The notes under the pieces: model-generated
Seen by the model: only the letters and a program-made list of their open reading frames with translations
Database searches by the model: none
Told to the model about the DNA's origin: nothing
Program-made: the position numbers and the translations under genes
From: Polyangiaceae bacterium
Lineage (GTDB): Bacteria; Myxococcota_A; Polyangia; Polyangiales; Polyangiaceae
Direction of reading: 5' to 3'
DNA length: 58,170 nucleotides
NCBI GenBank assembly: GCA_016933275.1
Contig: JAFGBI010000203.1
Span: 1-58,170 of the forward strand
Part shown: in pieces, positions 18,703 through 27,257 of the stretch
Numbering within the stretch: the stretch's first letter is position 1
How the letters are laid out: each line of letters opens with the position of its first letter

Positions 18703-21006
18703 ATGGACCGTTCCCGGCGTGGGCGCACGATGGTGCTGGTGGCGCTGCTTGCGACCCCCATCGGCTGCGGTCGCAGTGAACCCGGACCGAGCCAGTCGGC
18801 GCCCTCGTCCTCGTCCAAACCGGCAAGTGCCCCTCCGTTCGAGCCACCGACGGCGAGGGTTGACCTCCTCGACCACCTCGAAGCGTGTGAGGTTCGCCAT
18901 CGCGGGCTCTCTCTCGACCTTGGTACCCCATCCATCCGCGCGCTCAATTCGTTCGCGTTCGCGGTCGCCGCCTCCTACGAGGAGGTCGAACAGAGCGGGG
19001 CAACCTATGCCCGCGTTCGCAAGCGGGACTTCGAGCTGACCTTCTGGCTGGACCCGCCGATCGAGCGGGACCTCATCCTGGCCTTGCGGACCCGCCCCGG
19101 CACGGCCCGTGCCGTCTCCGTTCAGATCGACGGCAAAGCGCTGGGAGCGATCCGGCTTTCTGGCACCGAACCGGTCGTCGCGACGCTGGGTGCCGCTGCG
19201 CCCATGCTTGCCCGCGGACGTCACACCCTGCGCCTGCGCTTTGCCGGACCCGCGCCGACCCAGCGTGCCTTTTTTGCGGACGTCGATTGGATCCGCATCG
19301 GAGTGCGCGACGACAGCAGCGCAACCTACGCTGCCCCCACCCTCAACGATATCCGCGCCGACTTCGCGCTCGACGGCACCCCGCGACGCTCCATCGTCCT
19401 CCGCGCGCCCGGGAGCGTGCGCTGCCCGGTGCGCCCGGCGAGAGACGCCTTGCTTCGGATGTCCCTTGGCTATTGGGGAGAGGGCAGCGGGACCGCCGAA
19501 GTGCGGGTGCTCGAGGACGGACAGCCGCCGATCACCATGCAGCAGCGCCACGTGGTGGGGGGGGAGGGTGCCCAGTGGGTCCCGCTCGAAATCGACCTCG
19601 GGCGGTTCAATCGCAGAATCGTCGGGATCGAGCTGCGTGCGCTCGAGAGCGAGGGCGGCGGTCGGGTCGTGTTCGGCGAGCCTCACGTGGTCCGTCGACA
19701 CGACAAGACTGTGGCTACGCCGGAGGCGAACACGGTGGTCATCATCATCGCCGCTGCGCTCGATCGTCGGCGAATCCCGCCCTGGGGCCCCATCGGTGTC
19801 CTCACCGCGGTTGGCGAGCTCACGCGAACCGGGGTGGCGTTCAGCGACTACCGGGTGCCGACGACGATCCCGGCTGCCGTGATGGCATCGCTACTCACGG
19901 GGTTAGACCCGCGGTCACACCGCGTAGAGGATCAAGGCGCTCGTCTCCCAACCGGGCCACGCACACTCGGCTCCGCGCTGAAGACCGTTGGGGGTCGAAC
20001 CGCCTTCTTCACGGGCGTTCCGACGACCTTCGCTCCCTTCGGGTTCAACACGGGTTGGGACCGCTTCGTCGCGTACTCTCCCGTCCGCGACATCGCGGCG
20101 GCGGAACCCATCGACGAGGCCGCGCGCTGGCTCGAGAAAGGCTTGAGGCGCGCTCGCGACGAGAAGCAACTGGCGGTCGTGCACGTTCGTGGCGCCCACC
20201 CGCCCTGGGACCTGACCCGGGAGGAAGTCGCCCACCTGCCTCCCGAGGAGTACGGTGGGGCGATCGACTCGCGTCGGGGTGGCATCGTGCTCGGCCAGAT
20301 TCGTGCACGGAAGGTGGCGGCGACGCGTCGGCTCACGCACGAGGAATGGATTCGGCTGCGGGCGATGGAGGAGGCCGCTCTCGGGAAACAGAACGAGGCG
20401 ATCCAACGCCTGGTCGAGATGTTGAAGCGGGAGAACGCCTGGGACGACACCCTCCTCGTGTTCGCCGGCGATGTGGCGCAGGGGGATCCGCCGCGCGTGC
20501 CCTATGATCCCGCCCCGCCCATCGGCGAGGAGCGGCTGGTCACGCCCCTGATCGTCAAATTCCCAGCGGGTGCGCGGGGCGGTTCGGAGGCGGCCACCAC
20601 CGTGACCACGATCGATCTCGCGACCACCACGCTGCGCGCGCTCCGCCTCGACGTTCCAGCGCACCTCCAGGGGGAGGATCTCTTCGCGGTCGCGGCGCGG
20701 CAGGAGCCGGTCGTGGGTCGGGCGCTGACCGCGACGTTCGAGAACCGCTACGCCACGCGTCTGGGCACGTGGCTCCTCTCGGGTACCCGGGGCCGGGTGC
20801 CCTTCCTCTGCCAGCTCGACGTCGACCCGGCCTGCATCAACGACGTCTTCGACGCGCGTCCCCTGGCGGGCCAGGCGCTCTGGCGATGGACGTTCCTCGC
20901 AGAGCGGGCCGCGACCCGCATCGACCGTCGGGCCGCGGCGCGAGAACCAGTGGACATCGACCCGGATCTCGCGGCCGCCCTCATCGTTTGGGGGGATGTG
21001 CAATAG
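18703..21006 (+). CDS. Sulfatase/alkaline-phosphatase-fold lipoprotein, probably catalytically dead
   Basis: 767 residues from ATG 18703. Lipoprotein signal MDRSRRGRTMVLVALLATPIGC (lipobox TPIGC), then a Ser/Pro linker. Residues ~45-330 are beta-sandwich-like. About 345-700 follows the sulfatase order: NTVVIIIAAALDRRR, AFSDYRVPTTIPAAVMASLLTGLDPRSHRV, GGRTAFFTGVP, VHVRGAHPPWD, DDTLLVFAGDVAQGD. The metal-binding Asp pair that normally follows the first strand, the Cys/Ser of the formylglycine motif and the DHG(E) motif after the last strand are all replaced, so a pseudo-enzyme or binding role is more likely than hydrolysis. Its 3' end overlaps the convergent methyltransferase gene by 26 bp. Confidence 0.75.
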   Translation: MDRSRRGRTMVLVALLATPIGCGRSEPGPSQSAPSSSSKPASAPPFEPPTARVDLLDHLEACEVRHRGLSLDLGTPSIRALNSFAFAVAASYEEVEQSGATYARVRKRDFELTFWLDPPIERDLILALRTRPGTARAVSVQIDGKALGAIRLSGTEPVVATLGAAAPMLARGRHTLRLRFAGPAPTQRAFFADVDWIRIGVRDDSSATYAAPTLNDIRADFALDGTPRRSIVLRAPGSVRCPVRPARDALLRMSLGYWGEGSGTAEVRVLEDGQPPITMQQRHVVGGEGAQWVPLEIDLGRFNRRIVGIELRALESEGGGRVVFGEPHVVRRHDKTVATPEANTVVIIIAAALDRRRIPPWGPIGVLTAVGELTRTGVAFSDYRVPTTIPAAVMASLLTGLDPRSHRVEDQGARLPTGPRTLGSALKTVGGRTAFFTGVPTTFAPFGFNTGWDRFVAYSPVRDIAAAEPIDEAARWLEKGLRRARDEKQLAVVHVRGAHPPWDLTREEVAHLPPEEYGGAIDSRRGGIVLGQIRARKVAATRRLTHEEWIRLRAMEEAALGKQNEAIQRLVEMLKRENAWDDTLLVFAGDVAQGDPPRVPYDPAPPIGEERLVTPLIVKFPAGARGGSEAATTVTTIDLATTTLRALRLDVPAHLQGEDLFAVAARQEPVVGRALTATFENRYATRLGTWLLSGTRGRVPFLCQLDVDPACINDVFDARPLAGQALWRWTFLAERAATRIDRRAAAREPVDIDPDLAAALIVWGDVQ

Positions 21007-22099
21007 CCGCCGCGATCCGCTCCCGGGCCAACCCGGCATAGGTGGGTGCGAGCTCCAAGCCGAGCGCCCGCCTTCCGAGCGTCGCTGCGACCGCGAGCGT
21101 CGTGCCCGTTCCGCAGAAAGGGTCGAGGACGAGCCCGCCGGGCGGGGCGGTGGCGAGGATCGGGATCCGACAGAGATCGGCGGGGAAGGGAGCGAAATGC
21201 GCCGCTCGATGCTGCGAGTCCTCGGGGAGGATGTCCCAGACGTCGCCAGGCTTGCTGCCGCCCGGGTGATAGCGGAGAAAGTAGAAGCCATCTCTCGCGA
21301 GCTCTCGCGCACGTCCTGACACCAGTGCCGAGTCCGAGTGGGTGGTGCGCTGCTGGCTCCGTATGATCATTCGGAAGTCCGCCAGCCGACCCGCGCGGAC
21401 ATCCTCCAGAATGGACGCGAGCGCGGCCAGCGCGCGGCTCTTCTCCGAAGGTGACAGCGCCGTCGAGAGCTCGAGCTGCCGCCGGTAGCGCACGCCCCGG
21501 ACCCCCGTGGCGGAAACGATAGCCCCCTGCTCGACCCGCGCCGTGCGCGGCCGCGACCGGACCGCGTCGGCGTCGTAGAAGTAGCCCCGCCGCTGTCGCA
21601 CGAAGTGAAAGAGCTGCTCGTGGACGTTGCGCAGCTTGTCCCGCGCCGTGTCGGGTCCGCCCTTCACCTTGTGCCACACGACCTCGTTTCTGAGCACGAA
21701 GCCGACCTCGTCGACGAGGCGAAGCGCAGTCCGCCAAGGAATGCCGGCGAGGCACTTGTCGCGGTAGGAGTCCCCAAGATTGAGCCAGAAGGAGCCGGTG
21801 GGCTTGAGGACGCGCGCGATCTCGATTGCGTGTGCCACCAGTGCGTCCACGTATTCCTTCGGAGCGCGCTCCTGGCCGAGACCCCCGGCGGCGTAGGCTC
21901 GGTGCCCCCAATACGGTGGGCTGGTCATCACACAGTCGACCGTGGCAGCGGGGATCCTCCGGAGCAGGGGGAGAGCCTCGCCCTCTACGACGAGCGCCGT
22001 GGTGTCGTTCCCTCGGCAGAAGTCCGCGAGGCGTTGAGCTTGGTTCGAAGCCGCGGCTCGCCTCGTCACGGGGCAGAAGATACACTTGGCGCGGGTCAC
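20981..22099 (-). CDS. Orphan beta-class DNA methyltransferase
   Basis: 372 residues from GTG 22099, which overlaps the queE stop as GTGA. Catalytic motif IV is TSPPYWGHRAY (near residue 50), typical of N4-cytosine or N6-adenine methylases of the SPPY type. The SAM-binding motif I FCGTGTTLAVA (VLDPFCGTGTT) comes near the C-terminus, giving the permuted beta-class order. A CIFC pair lies at the very N-terminus. Between them is a ~150-residue region that would contain target recognition. No endonuclease gene is adjacent, so it is an orphan methylase on this evidence, perhaps epigenetic. Translational coupling to queE is notable. Confidence 0.85.
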   Translation of the reverse strand: MTRAKCIFCPVTRRAAASNQAQRLADFCRGNDTTALVVEGEALPLLRRIPAATVDCVMTSPPYWGHRAYAAGGLGQERAPKEYVDALVAHAIEIARVLKPTGSFWLNLGDSYRDKCLAGIPWRTALRLVDEVGFVLRNEVVWHKVKGGPDTARDKLRNVHEQLFHFVRQRRGYFYDADAVRSRPRTARVEQGAIVSATGVRGVRYRRQLELSTALSPSEKSRALAALASILEDVRAGRLADFRMIIRSQQRTTHSDSALVSGRARELARDGFYFLRYHPGGSKPGDVWDILPEDSQHRAAHFAPFPADLCRIPILATAPPGGLVLDPFCGTGTTLAVAATLGRRALGLELAPTYAGLARERIAAAIAHPPKR

Positions 22100-22839
22100 C
22101 GTCCGCGTCCGCCGCCCCAGAGCGCGATGTGAAGGCGGCTCGAGACGCCGTAGCCGCGCGCCATGGCCGCGGCCGCGACCCACGGCAGGCGGGCGGCGAG
22201 CACCTCGCGTTCGGCCGCCTCCGGCATGAGAAGGACGCGTTCGGGTGGCCAGGACGTGTCCATCACCAAGGCCTCGACCTCCGCGAGATCGGAGTCCGTC
22301 GCCACCACAAGCTTCAGCCAGGCTCGGGTCGTGGCGACGAACGCGCGGAGGACCGCCAGGCGAGTTCGGTCGCGGCGACCGACCCCGGAGTTCTCGAGCT
22401 TCGGGGAGACGTTCCACTGCGCCACACGGTCGAGGAGCGCCCCGTTCGGCAGGATGGTGCCGTTGGTTTCCACCTCAATGACCATCGACTCGGGAAGGAT
22501 CGCGAAGAGCGCCGCTAGCGTCTCTCTCTGGAGGAGGGGTTCGCCACCGGTCACGACGAGCCGCTGCCGCCCCGTCGTGGCCAGGCGATCCGCGATGGCC
22601 GCCACCGACAGGGTATGCACCTCTTCCTCCACGGAGTGACGGCGGAAGTTCCAGGCGTAGGCGGTGTCGCACCAGGCGCAAGCGAGATTGCAGCCGGCCA
22701 GGCGCAGAAAGACGACCGGCAGCCCCGTCGACGGGCCCTCCCCTTGGAGGCTGACGAAGATCTCGTTGACCTCGAGGGTGGGAACCACGGCCACCGGCGG
22801 CGCGATGACGGTGGGCGCAGAACTGTGGGGCGAGTCCAT
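22096..22839 (-). CDS. queE: 7-carboxy-7-deazaguanine synthase
   Basis: 247 residues from ATG 22839 (MDSPHSSAP), with AAGG about 9 nt upstream; an in-frame TTG at 22875 is less likely. Radical-SAM cluster motif CNLACAWCD (CX3CX2C), preceded by the substrate/SAM stretch VNEIFVSLQGEGPSTGLPVVFLRLAG, the ETNGT motif in IEVETNGTILP, and NVSPKLE, all diagnostic of QueE. It rearranges 6-carboxytetrahydropterin to CDG on the route to queuosine and other 7-deazapurines. No queC, queD or queF is in the window. Divergent from rph across 73 bp. Confidence 0.92.
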   Translation of the reverse strand: MDSPHSSAPTVIAPPVAVVPTLEVNEIFVSLQGEGPSTGLPVVFLRLAGCNLACAWCDTAYAWNFRRHSVEEEVHTLSVAAIADRLATTGRQRLVVTGGEPLLQRETLAALFAILPESMVIEVETNGTILPNGALLDRVAQWNVSPKLENSGVGRRDRTRLAVLRAFVATTRAWLKLVVATDSDLAEVEALVMDTSWPPERVLLMPEAAEREVLAARLPWVAAAAMARGYGVSSRLHIALWGGGRGR

Positions 22840-22912
22840 CTCGCAGACCTTGGCGGCCGCTTCGGCGGCATGCAAGTGCCAGTCGCCCGCGAGACGTGCT
22901 AGATCGGCGGCG

Positions 22913-23680
22913 ATGGGAGCAACACGCAGCGGACACCGAGCGTTCGACGCCCTGCGTCCGGTCGAGGTGACGACTGGGTTTCATCGGAACGCCGAGGGCT
23001 CGGTCTTCTATCGTGCGGGCGGCACCGTGGTCCTCGCGACCGCATCGGTCGAGGACACCGTGCCCGAGTTCATGCGGGGACGCGGGCGTGGCTGGGTTAC
23101 GGCCGAGTACCAGATGCACCCTCGCGCCAACCCGCACCGTCGCGAGAACCGCGACGGTCGGGACCGGCCGCTGAGCGGCCGAGCGCGCGAGATCCAGCGC
23201 CTCGTGGGCCGCGCCTTGCGGGCGGGGGTGAACCTCGATCGGCTCGGGGAGCGGACGGTCGCGATAGATTGCGACGTCTTCGAAGCCGACGGTGGCACGC
23301 GGACCGCGTCGGTGACGGCGGGGTGGATCGCGGTTGCCCTCGCGCTGGCGACCCTGCGGCGACGGCGCCTGCTCGAGATCCCCGTGCTGCGTGATCAGAT
23401 TGCCGCCGCGAGCGTGGGTCACGTCGGCGACCGGATCCTCCTCGATCTGGACTACGCCGAGGACTCGACGGCGCGCGTGGACCTGAACTTGGTGGCCACC
23501 GATTGTGGCTCGATCGTGGAAATCCAGGGCACCGCAGAGGGCGAGGCGATCCCGCGCTCGGAGCTCGAGTCGCTGACGGATCTCGCCCTTAAGGGGGTGG
23601 CCGAGCTCTGTCGCATCCAGCGCGACGCCCTCGTCGGGGCGGGGGTCGACCTCGGCAAGGTGATGATCCCCCGTCCGTAG
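22913..23680 (+). CDS. rph: Ribonuclease PH
   Basis: 255 residues from ATG 22913. The start region R..RA.DALRPVEVTTGFHRNAEGSVFYRAGGTVVLATASVEDTVP, then GWVTAEYQMHPRAN and RPLSGRAREIQRLVGRALRAGVNLDRLGERTVAIDCDVFEADGGTRTASVTAGWIA, are strongly conserved in RNase PH, including the phosphate-binding GTRTASVTG-like loop and the catalytic Asp in DLNLVATDCG. It trims tRNA 3' ends phosphorolytically in the cytoplasm. Length is typical (~240-255). Divergently arranged with queE. Confidence 0.95.
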   Translation: MGATRSGHRAFDALRPVEVTTGFHRNAEGSVFYRAGGTVVLATASVEDTVPEFMRGRGRGWVTAEYQMHPRANPHRRENRDGRDRPLSGRAREIQRLVGRALRAGVNLDRLGERTVAIDCDVFEADGGTRTASVTAGWIAVALALATLRRRRLLEIPVLRDQIAAASVGHVGDRILLDLDYAEDSTARVDLNLVATDCGSIVEIQGTAEGEAIPRSELESLTDLALKGVAELCRIQRDALVGAGVDLGKVMIPRP

Positions 23681-23968
23681 CCTGCCCCGGGCCGGCTCCA
23701 CGGAGAGCGTTCGGTCACACCGCCACCAACGGCGGCGCCTTCGGTGGCATCTCGAGCGGTGGCGCGGACTTCGGTGCCATCGGCTCCGTCGACGTTCGGG
23801 TGGGAGCGGTCGAGTCCGGGGTGGGGCTCGGTCTCCACTCCGTCACGTCCTGACCCTCGAGCCCGGGCGGGCGGCTCCGCCTTCCCGAGTCGGGGGCCCG
23901 TCGAGCTCGCGTGGAGGGGTGCCGATCCCCACCTGACACCAACAGGCGGTCAGCGCTAGCCTCAGCGG
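23681..23968. other. Gene-free stretch between rph and the radical-SAM gene
   Basis: 288 bp. No supported gene. A GC-rich near-palindrome follows the rph stop (CCCCGGGCCGG around 23685). Degenerate direct repeats of CTTCGGTG(G/C)CATC occur near 23738-23783. No clear promoter motif seen. Confidence 0.5.
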
Positions 23969-25063
23969 GTGCCGTCGACCGACCTTCTCGAGCCGGGCGT
24001 CGTCCGTGGACGGTGGCATCGCCTGCTCGCGGACGGCCGCGTTGAGTGCGAGCTCTGTCCGCGCGCCTGTCGCTTGCGCGAGGGGCAACGCGGGTTCTGC
24101 TTCGTGCGCGAACGGCGAGGCAACGATATCGTCCTTACCAGCTACGGTCGCGCGACGGGGTTCTGCGTCGACCCCATCGAGAAGAAGCCCCTCTATCATT
24201 TCTATCCGGGCTCCGCCGTCCTGAGCTTCGGTACCGCTGGCTGTAACCTCGGCTGCAAGTTCTGTCAGAACTGGGCGTCGTCGAGGGCCCGCGCCGTAGA
24301 CGCGCGGACCGAGCCGGTCTCGCCAGAGCGCGTTGCGCAGGCGGCGCTTGACACTCATTGCCGGAGCGTTGCCTTCACCTACAACGACCCCGTCGTCTTC
24401 GCCGAGTTCGCGATCGATGCGGCTCGCGCCTGTCGCGACCGCGGTGTCGCCACGGTCGCCGTCAGCGCCGGCTACATGAACCCCCCGGCGCGCGAGGAGT
24501 TCTATGCGGTGATGGACGCTGCCAACATCGATCTCAAGGCCTTCACGCCGGAGTTCTACCAGCGGTTCTGTGCGGCCCGGCTCGAGCCGGTGCTCGAGAC
24601 GCTCCGCTACGTGGCGAGGGAAACGGATTGCTGGCTCGAGGTCACGACGTTGCTCGTCCCCGGGCACAACGACGGACCCGACGAGGTGGCGCGCCTCGCT
24701 GCCTGGTGCGCCCGGGAGCTCGGTCCGACCGTGCCGCTGCATTTCAGCGCCTTCCACCCGGACTATCGGCTTCGGGATCTGCCTCGCACACCCGCCGCGA
24801 CCTGCGCCCGCGCCCGAGCGATCGCGATCCGCGAGGGACTGGACTTCGTCTACACCGGCAACGTCTACGATCCCTCCGGCCAGAGCACGCACTGTCCCGC
24901 GTGCGGCGCCATCGTCATCGAACGGGACGCCTTCGTGCTGGGGCGCTTCCGTCTCCAGGAGGGACGCTGCCTCGGTTGTGGCGCGCCGATCGCAGGGCGG
25001 CTCTCGGCCGCAGGCAACGGTTGCTGGGGGGGTCGTCGTCGTCCCGTGGAGATCCCGCCGTGA
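23969..25063 (+). CDS. amrS: AmrS-like radical SAM enzyme (AmmeMemoRadiSam system)
   Basis: 364 residues from GTG 23969. An N-terminal Cys set CELCPRACRLREGQRGFCFVR (C27, C30, C34, C44) is followed by the [4Fe-4S] radical-SAM motif GCNLGCKFCQNW (C92, C96, C99), and a C-terminal zinc-ribbon pair CPACG/CLGCG at about 310-335. This pattern, with KPLYHFYPGS and SFGTAGCNLGCKFCQN, is diagnostic of the AmrS family, which usually accompanies AMMECR1 and MEMO genes; neither is in this window. The reaction of AmrS is unsettled. Its TGA overlaps the GTG of the next gene (GTGA), coupling it to a SAM-degrading enzyme. Confidence 0.88.
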   Translation: MPSTDLLEPGVVRGRWHRLLADGRVECELCPRACRLREGQRGFCFVRERRGNDIVLTSYGRATGFCVDPIEKKPLYHFYPGSAVLSFGTAGCNLGCKFCQNWASSRARAVDARTEPVSPERVAQAALDTHCRSVAFTYNDPVVFAEFAIDAARACRDRGVATVAVSAGYMNPPAREEFYAVMDAANIDLKAFTPEFYQRFCAARLEPVLETLRYVARETDCWLEVTTLLVPGHNDGPDEVARLAAWCARELGPTVPLHFSAFHPDYRLRDLPRTPAATCARARAIAIREGLDFVYTGNVYDPSGQSTHCPACGAIVIERDAFVLGRFRLQEGRCLGCGAPIAGRLSAAGNGCWGGRRRPVEIPP

Positions 25064-25920
25064 CCAGACCCTCCGGGATCGTGACCTTGCTCACGGATTT
25101 CGGCATGAAAGACCCCTTCGTGGGGATGATGAAGGGAGCAATCCTTGCGCGATTCGCCGCCGCGCGCCTCGTCGATCTGACCCACGAGATCCCACCCCAA
25201 GACGTGCGTGCCGGGGCGTACTGGCTCGCGCGGAGCTACCTTGGGTTCCCGCCGGGGTCGGTGCACGTCGCCGTCGTCGACCCCGGGGTCGGTACGGCGC
25301 GTCCACTGGTCGCGGTCGAGGCGAGGGGGCAGTGGGTCGTCGCTCCGGACAACGGCCTCCTCGGCGACCTTGTGGTGCGGGACGGCGTGGGTGCGGTACA
25401 TGCCATCGATCGTGTTGCCTGCGAACTGCCCGAGCCGAGCCGAACCTTCCATGGTCGCGACGTGCTGGCCCCCGTGGCCGCCGACCTCGCGGCAGGGCAC
25501 CGCGCTCTGTCCGCGGTCGGGCCGCTGACCACGCTCACCGCACTGGGTTACACCCTTCCGCGCGAGCGTGCGGGCCGCCTCGAGGGGGAGGTCATCGTTC
25601 GCGACCGCTTCGGGAACCTACTCACCGACATCCCCACCGAGGCAGTGGCCCGGCTCGCCAAGGCTGGCAGCGCGACCCTCGGGCACGGTCTTCTGGTCTG
25701 GGTGGGAGAGGTTCCCGTCCCTTGGCGACGAACGTACTCCGATGTCGAGGTCGGTGAGCTCGTGGCACTCGACGACTCCCACGGCGACGTCGAGATCGCG
25801 CAACGGGACGGGAGCGCCGCCGAGACCCTCGGCGCCGGTCGCGGTACCCCGGTCCGCGTCGAGCTTGCCCGTGGCCTCGTCCCCCCAGCCGGCGGAGCCG
25901 GAACCATTCGAAGGCCATGA
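25060..25920 (+). CDS. SAM hydrolase / SAM hydroxide adenosyltransferase (DUF62)
   Basis: 286 residues from GTG 25060. Start IVTLLTDFGMKDPFVGMMKGAI, then LVDLTHEIPPQDVRAGAYWLARSY, VHVAVVDPGVGTARPLVAVEARGQWVVAPDNGLLG and TFHGRDVLAPVAADLAAG match DUF62. The Asp-Arg-His triad of the hydroxide transferases is represented by the D of TDFG, by R of TARPL in the VVDPGVGT segment, and by H of FHGRD. The family cleaves S-adenosylmethionine with water to adenosine and methionine; halogenase members have a different active site. Coupled by a 4-bp overlap to the radical-SAM gene. Confidence 0.88.
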   Translation: MTRPSGIVTLLTDFGMKDPFVGMMKGAILARFAAARLVDLTHEIPPQDVRAGAYWLARSYLGFPPGSVHVAVVDPGVGTARPLVAVEARGQWVVAPDNGLLGDLVVRDGVGAVHAIDRVACELPEPSRTFHGRDVLAPVAADLAAGHRALSAVGPLTTLTALGYTLPRERAGRLEGEVIVRDRFGNLLTDIPTEAVARLAKAGSATLGHGLLVWVGEVPVPWRRTYSDVEVGELVALDDSHGDVEIAQRDGSAAETLGAGRGTPVRVELARGLVPPAGGAGTIRRP

Positions 25921-26246
25921 GCGGTCCGCCATCCGCTGTCAGGTAGGACGCGGGAGCCCTGGTCCCTGACGGCTGATCGCTGATCGCCACGAGAACGCAG
26001 ACGAATCTCGGGGCAGCGTCGCTCAAGACCGCAGCGCCAAGGCACGAGAGCGGAAGCTGGGTGGGTGGTGCGGGTGTCGAGCGGGAGCGAGGTGGCCGCT
26101 CGTCGCGGTTGGTCGGCGACGTAGGCACGGCCCCTTGGGAGGTCATCGGCCAGGTGGTCGCTGATGGCCAGAAACTGGACCCTGACTCGGCAGAGCCCTC
26201 TCGCAAGGTAGGGTGCCTCCGGGTACCCGAGCCGAAGCCAGGCAGT
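25921..26246. other. Gene-free stretch between convergent genes
   Basis: 326 bp between the SAM hydrolase stop and the stop of the minus-strand exported-protein gene. No supported gene or RNA. Short direct repeats CTGATCGC (25971 and 25979) and related GTCGCTGATGGCC (about 26157) occur. No strong hairpin recognised. Confidence 0.5.
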
Positions 26247-27095
26247 CTAGAAGGCACCCATTAGGCGGAATTCGCCTCCTCGCGGCCCGGGCACGGCGAA
26301 GAGGTCCCACGACACTCGAGGCCCGGGGCGGGAGGCCCGGCCTCCGTGGGTCCTCAGGGGAGAATTGCCGCGGGCGTTCGATGCCAAGGGCGGCTGCGGG
26401 TAGAGGTCGTTCCGGATGAGCACCTCGCGTCGGATGGCCCAGCCGACCGCGGCGAGTCCGGCGCTGGCCCACTGAACGAAGGCGAGGAGCGCGAGATTGT
26501 CCGGGTCAAGCTCCATCGGTGCGCCGTCGCGCGCGGGGCTCTCCGAGACCGTCGCTGCAGCCACGAGGGGACCGACGAGCGGGACGTAGAGGGCGCTGAG
26601 CCGCCGATCCACGGGCGCCGCTGCCACGGCGTAGCCGTAGGAGGCCACGAATGCGACAGAGCCAGTGATGATCAGCCCCAAACGCTCCCGAAACCACGGG
26701 TGGTAGCAGGAAGGGACCGGATCCCCTCTGCGATAGGGGAGGGTGCTCGGCAAGGACTCCAGGGGTTCGCCGTTGCAGACGAGGACGGGTGCCCAGGAAG
26801 CCTCGAAGCCGTAGTCAGCCGGGCCGGTGGGGGTCGGGTACGCGACCGGCGCGGGCGCGGTTGCGGGGGCGAACACGGGTCGTGCGGTGGTCGCCGTTGC
26901 TGGCGGGGTCGCGACTGGGATCGGCGTGGGGGCGAGGGCGGGAGTTGTCGGCTCGGCCGTCAAAGGCCCCGACTCCTCGCTAGGGGGCACGCCCGTGGGG
27001 TCGGCGGGAGGCTCGGCGTGGAGGAGCGGCGCGAGGAGCCCCACGGCAAGCAATGGCGCCCCGACCCGTAACCCCCATCCCCTGTGGCGCCCCAT
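26247..27095 (-). CDS. Exported membrane-associated protein of unknown function
   Basis: 282 residues from ATG 27095, chosen because AAGGGA lies 6-11 nt upstream; another ATG at 27110 is in frame. Signal peptide MGRHRGWGLRVGAPLLAVGLLAPLLHA (AxA-like LHA). A Pro/Thr/Ala-rich linker covers ~30-90. Then come two Cys (VLVCNGEPLE, VPSCYHPWF) and two or three hydrophobic segments (LGLIITGSVAFVASYGYAVAA; SALYVPLVGPLVAAATV; LALLAFVQWASAGLAAVGWAI), so it probably spans the inner membrane with the linker outside. No family recognised. Divergent from the TPR/peptidase gene; 162 bp separate the two starts. Confidence 0.7.
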   Translation of the reverse strand: MGRHRGWGLRVGAPLLAVGLLAPLLHAEPPADPTGVPPSEESGPLTAEPTTPALAPTPIPVATPPATATTARPVFAPATAPAPVAYPTPTGPADYGFEASWAPVLVCNGEPLESLPSTLPYRRGDPVPSCYHPWFRERLGLIITGSVAFVASYGYAVAAAPVDRRLSALYVPLVGPLVAAATVSESPARDGAPMELDPDNLALLAFVQWASAGLAAVGWAIRREVLIRNDLYPQPPLASNARGNSPLRTHGGRASRPGPRVSWDLFAVPGPRGGEFRLMGAF

Positions 27096-27257
27096 GGCTC
27101 GTCCCTTCATTCGTGGCAAGAAGCCGTACTCTAGCAAGCTCCGGCCCGCTCGCCTCGTCGTATCCAGCGGAGGAGCCCCGGCGGGGTCCACCCAAGCCGG
27201 CGGGCAACACCAACGTCCGACCTTGAGCCCCCGGGTGCGGTCCCTCAAGATCCCGTC

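Noticed and set aside
19915..21312. 465-codon minus-strand frame overlapping the sulfatase-like gene and methyltransferase
   Set aside because: No domain, and it conflicts with two well-supported genes.
23715..23942. 75-codon minus-strand ORF in the rph-amrS gap
   Set aside because: Arg/Pro-rich frame without ribosome-binding site or motif; typical random open frame in GC-rich DNA.
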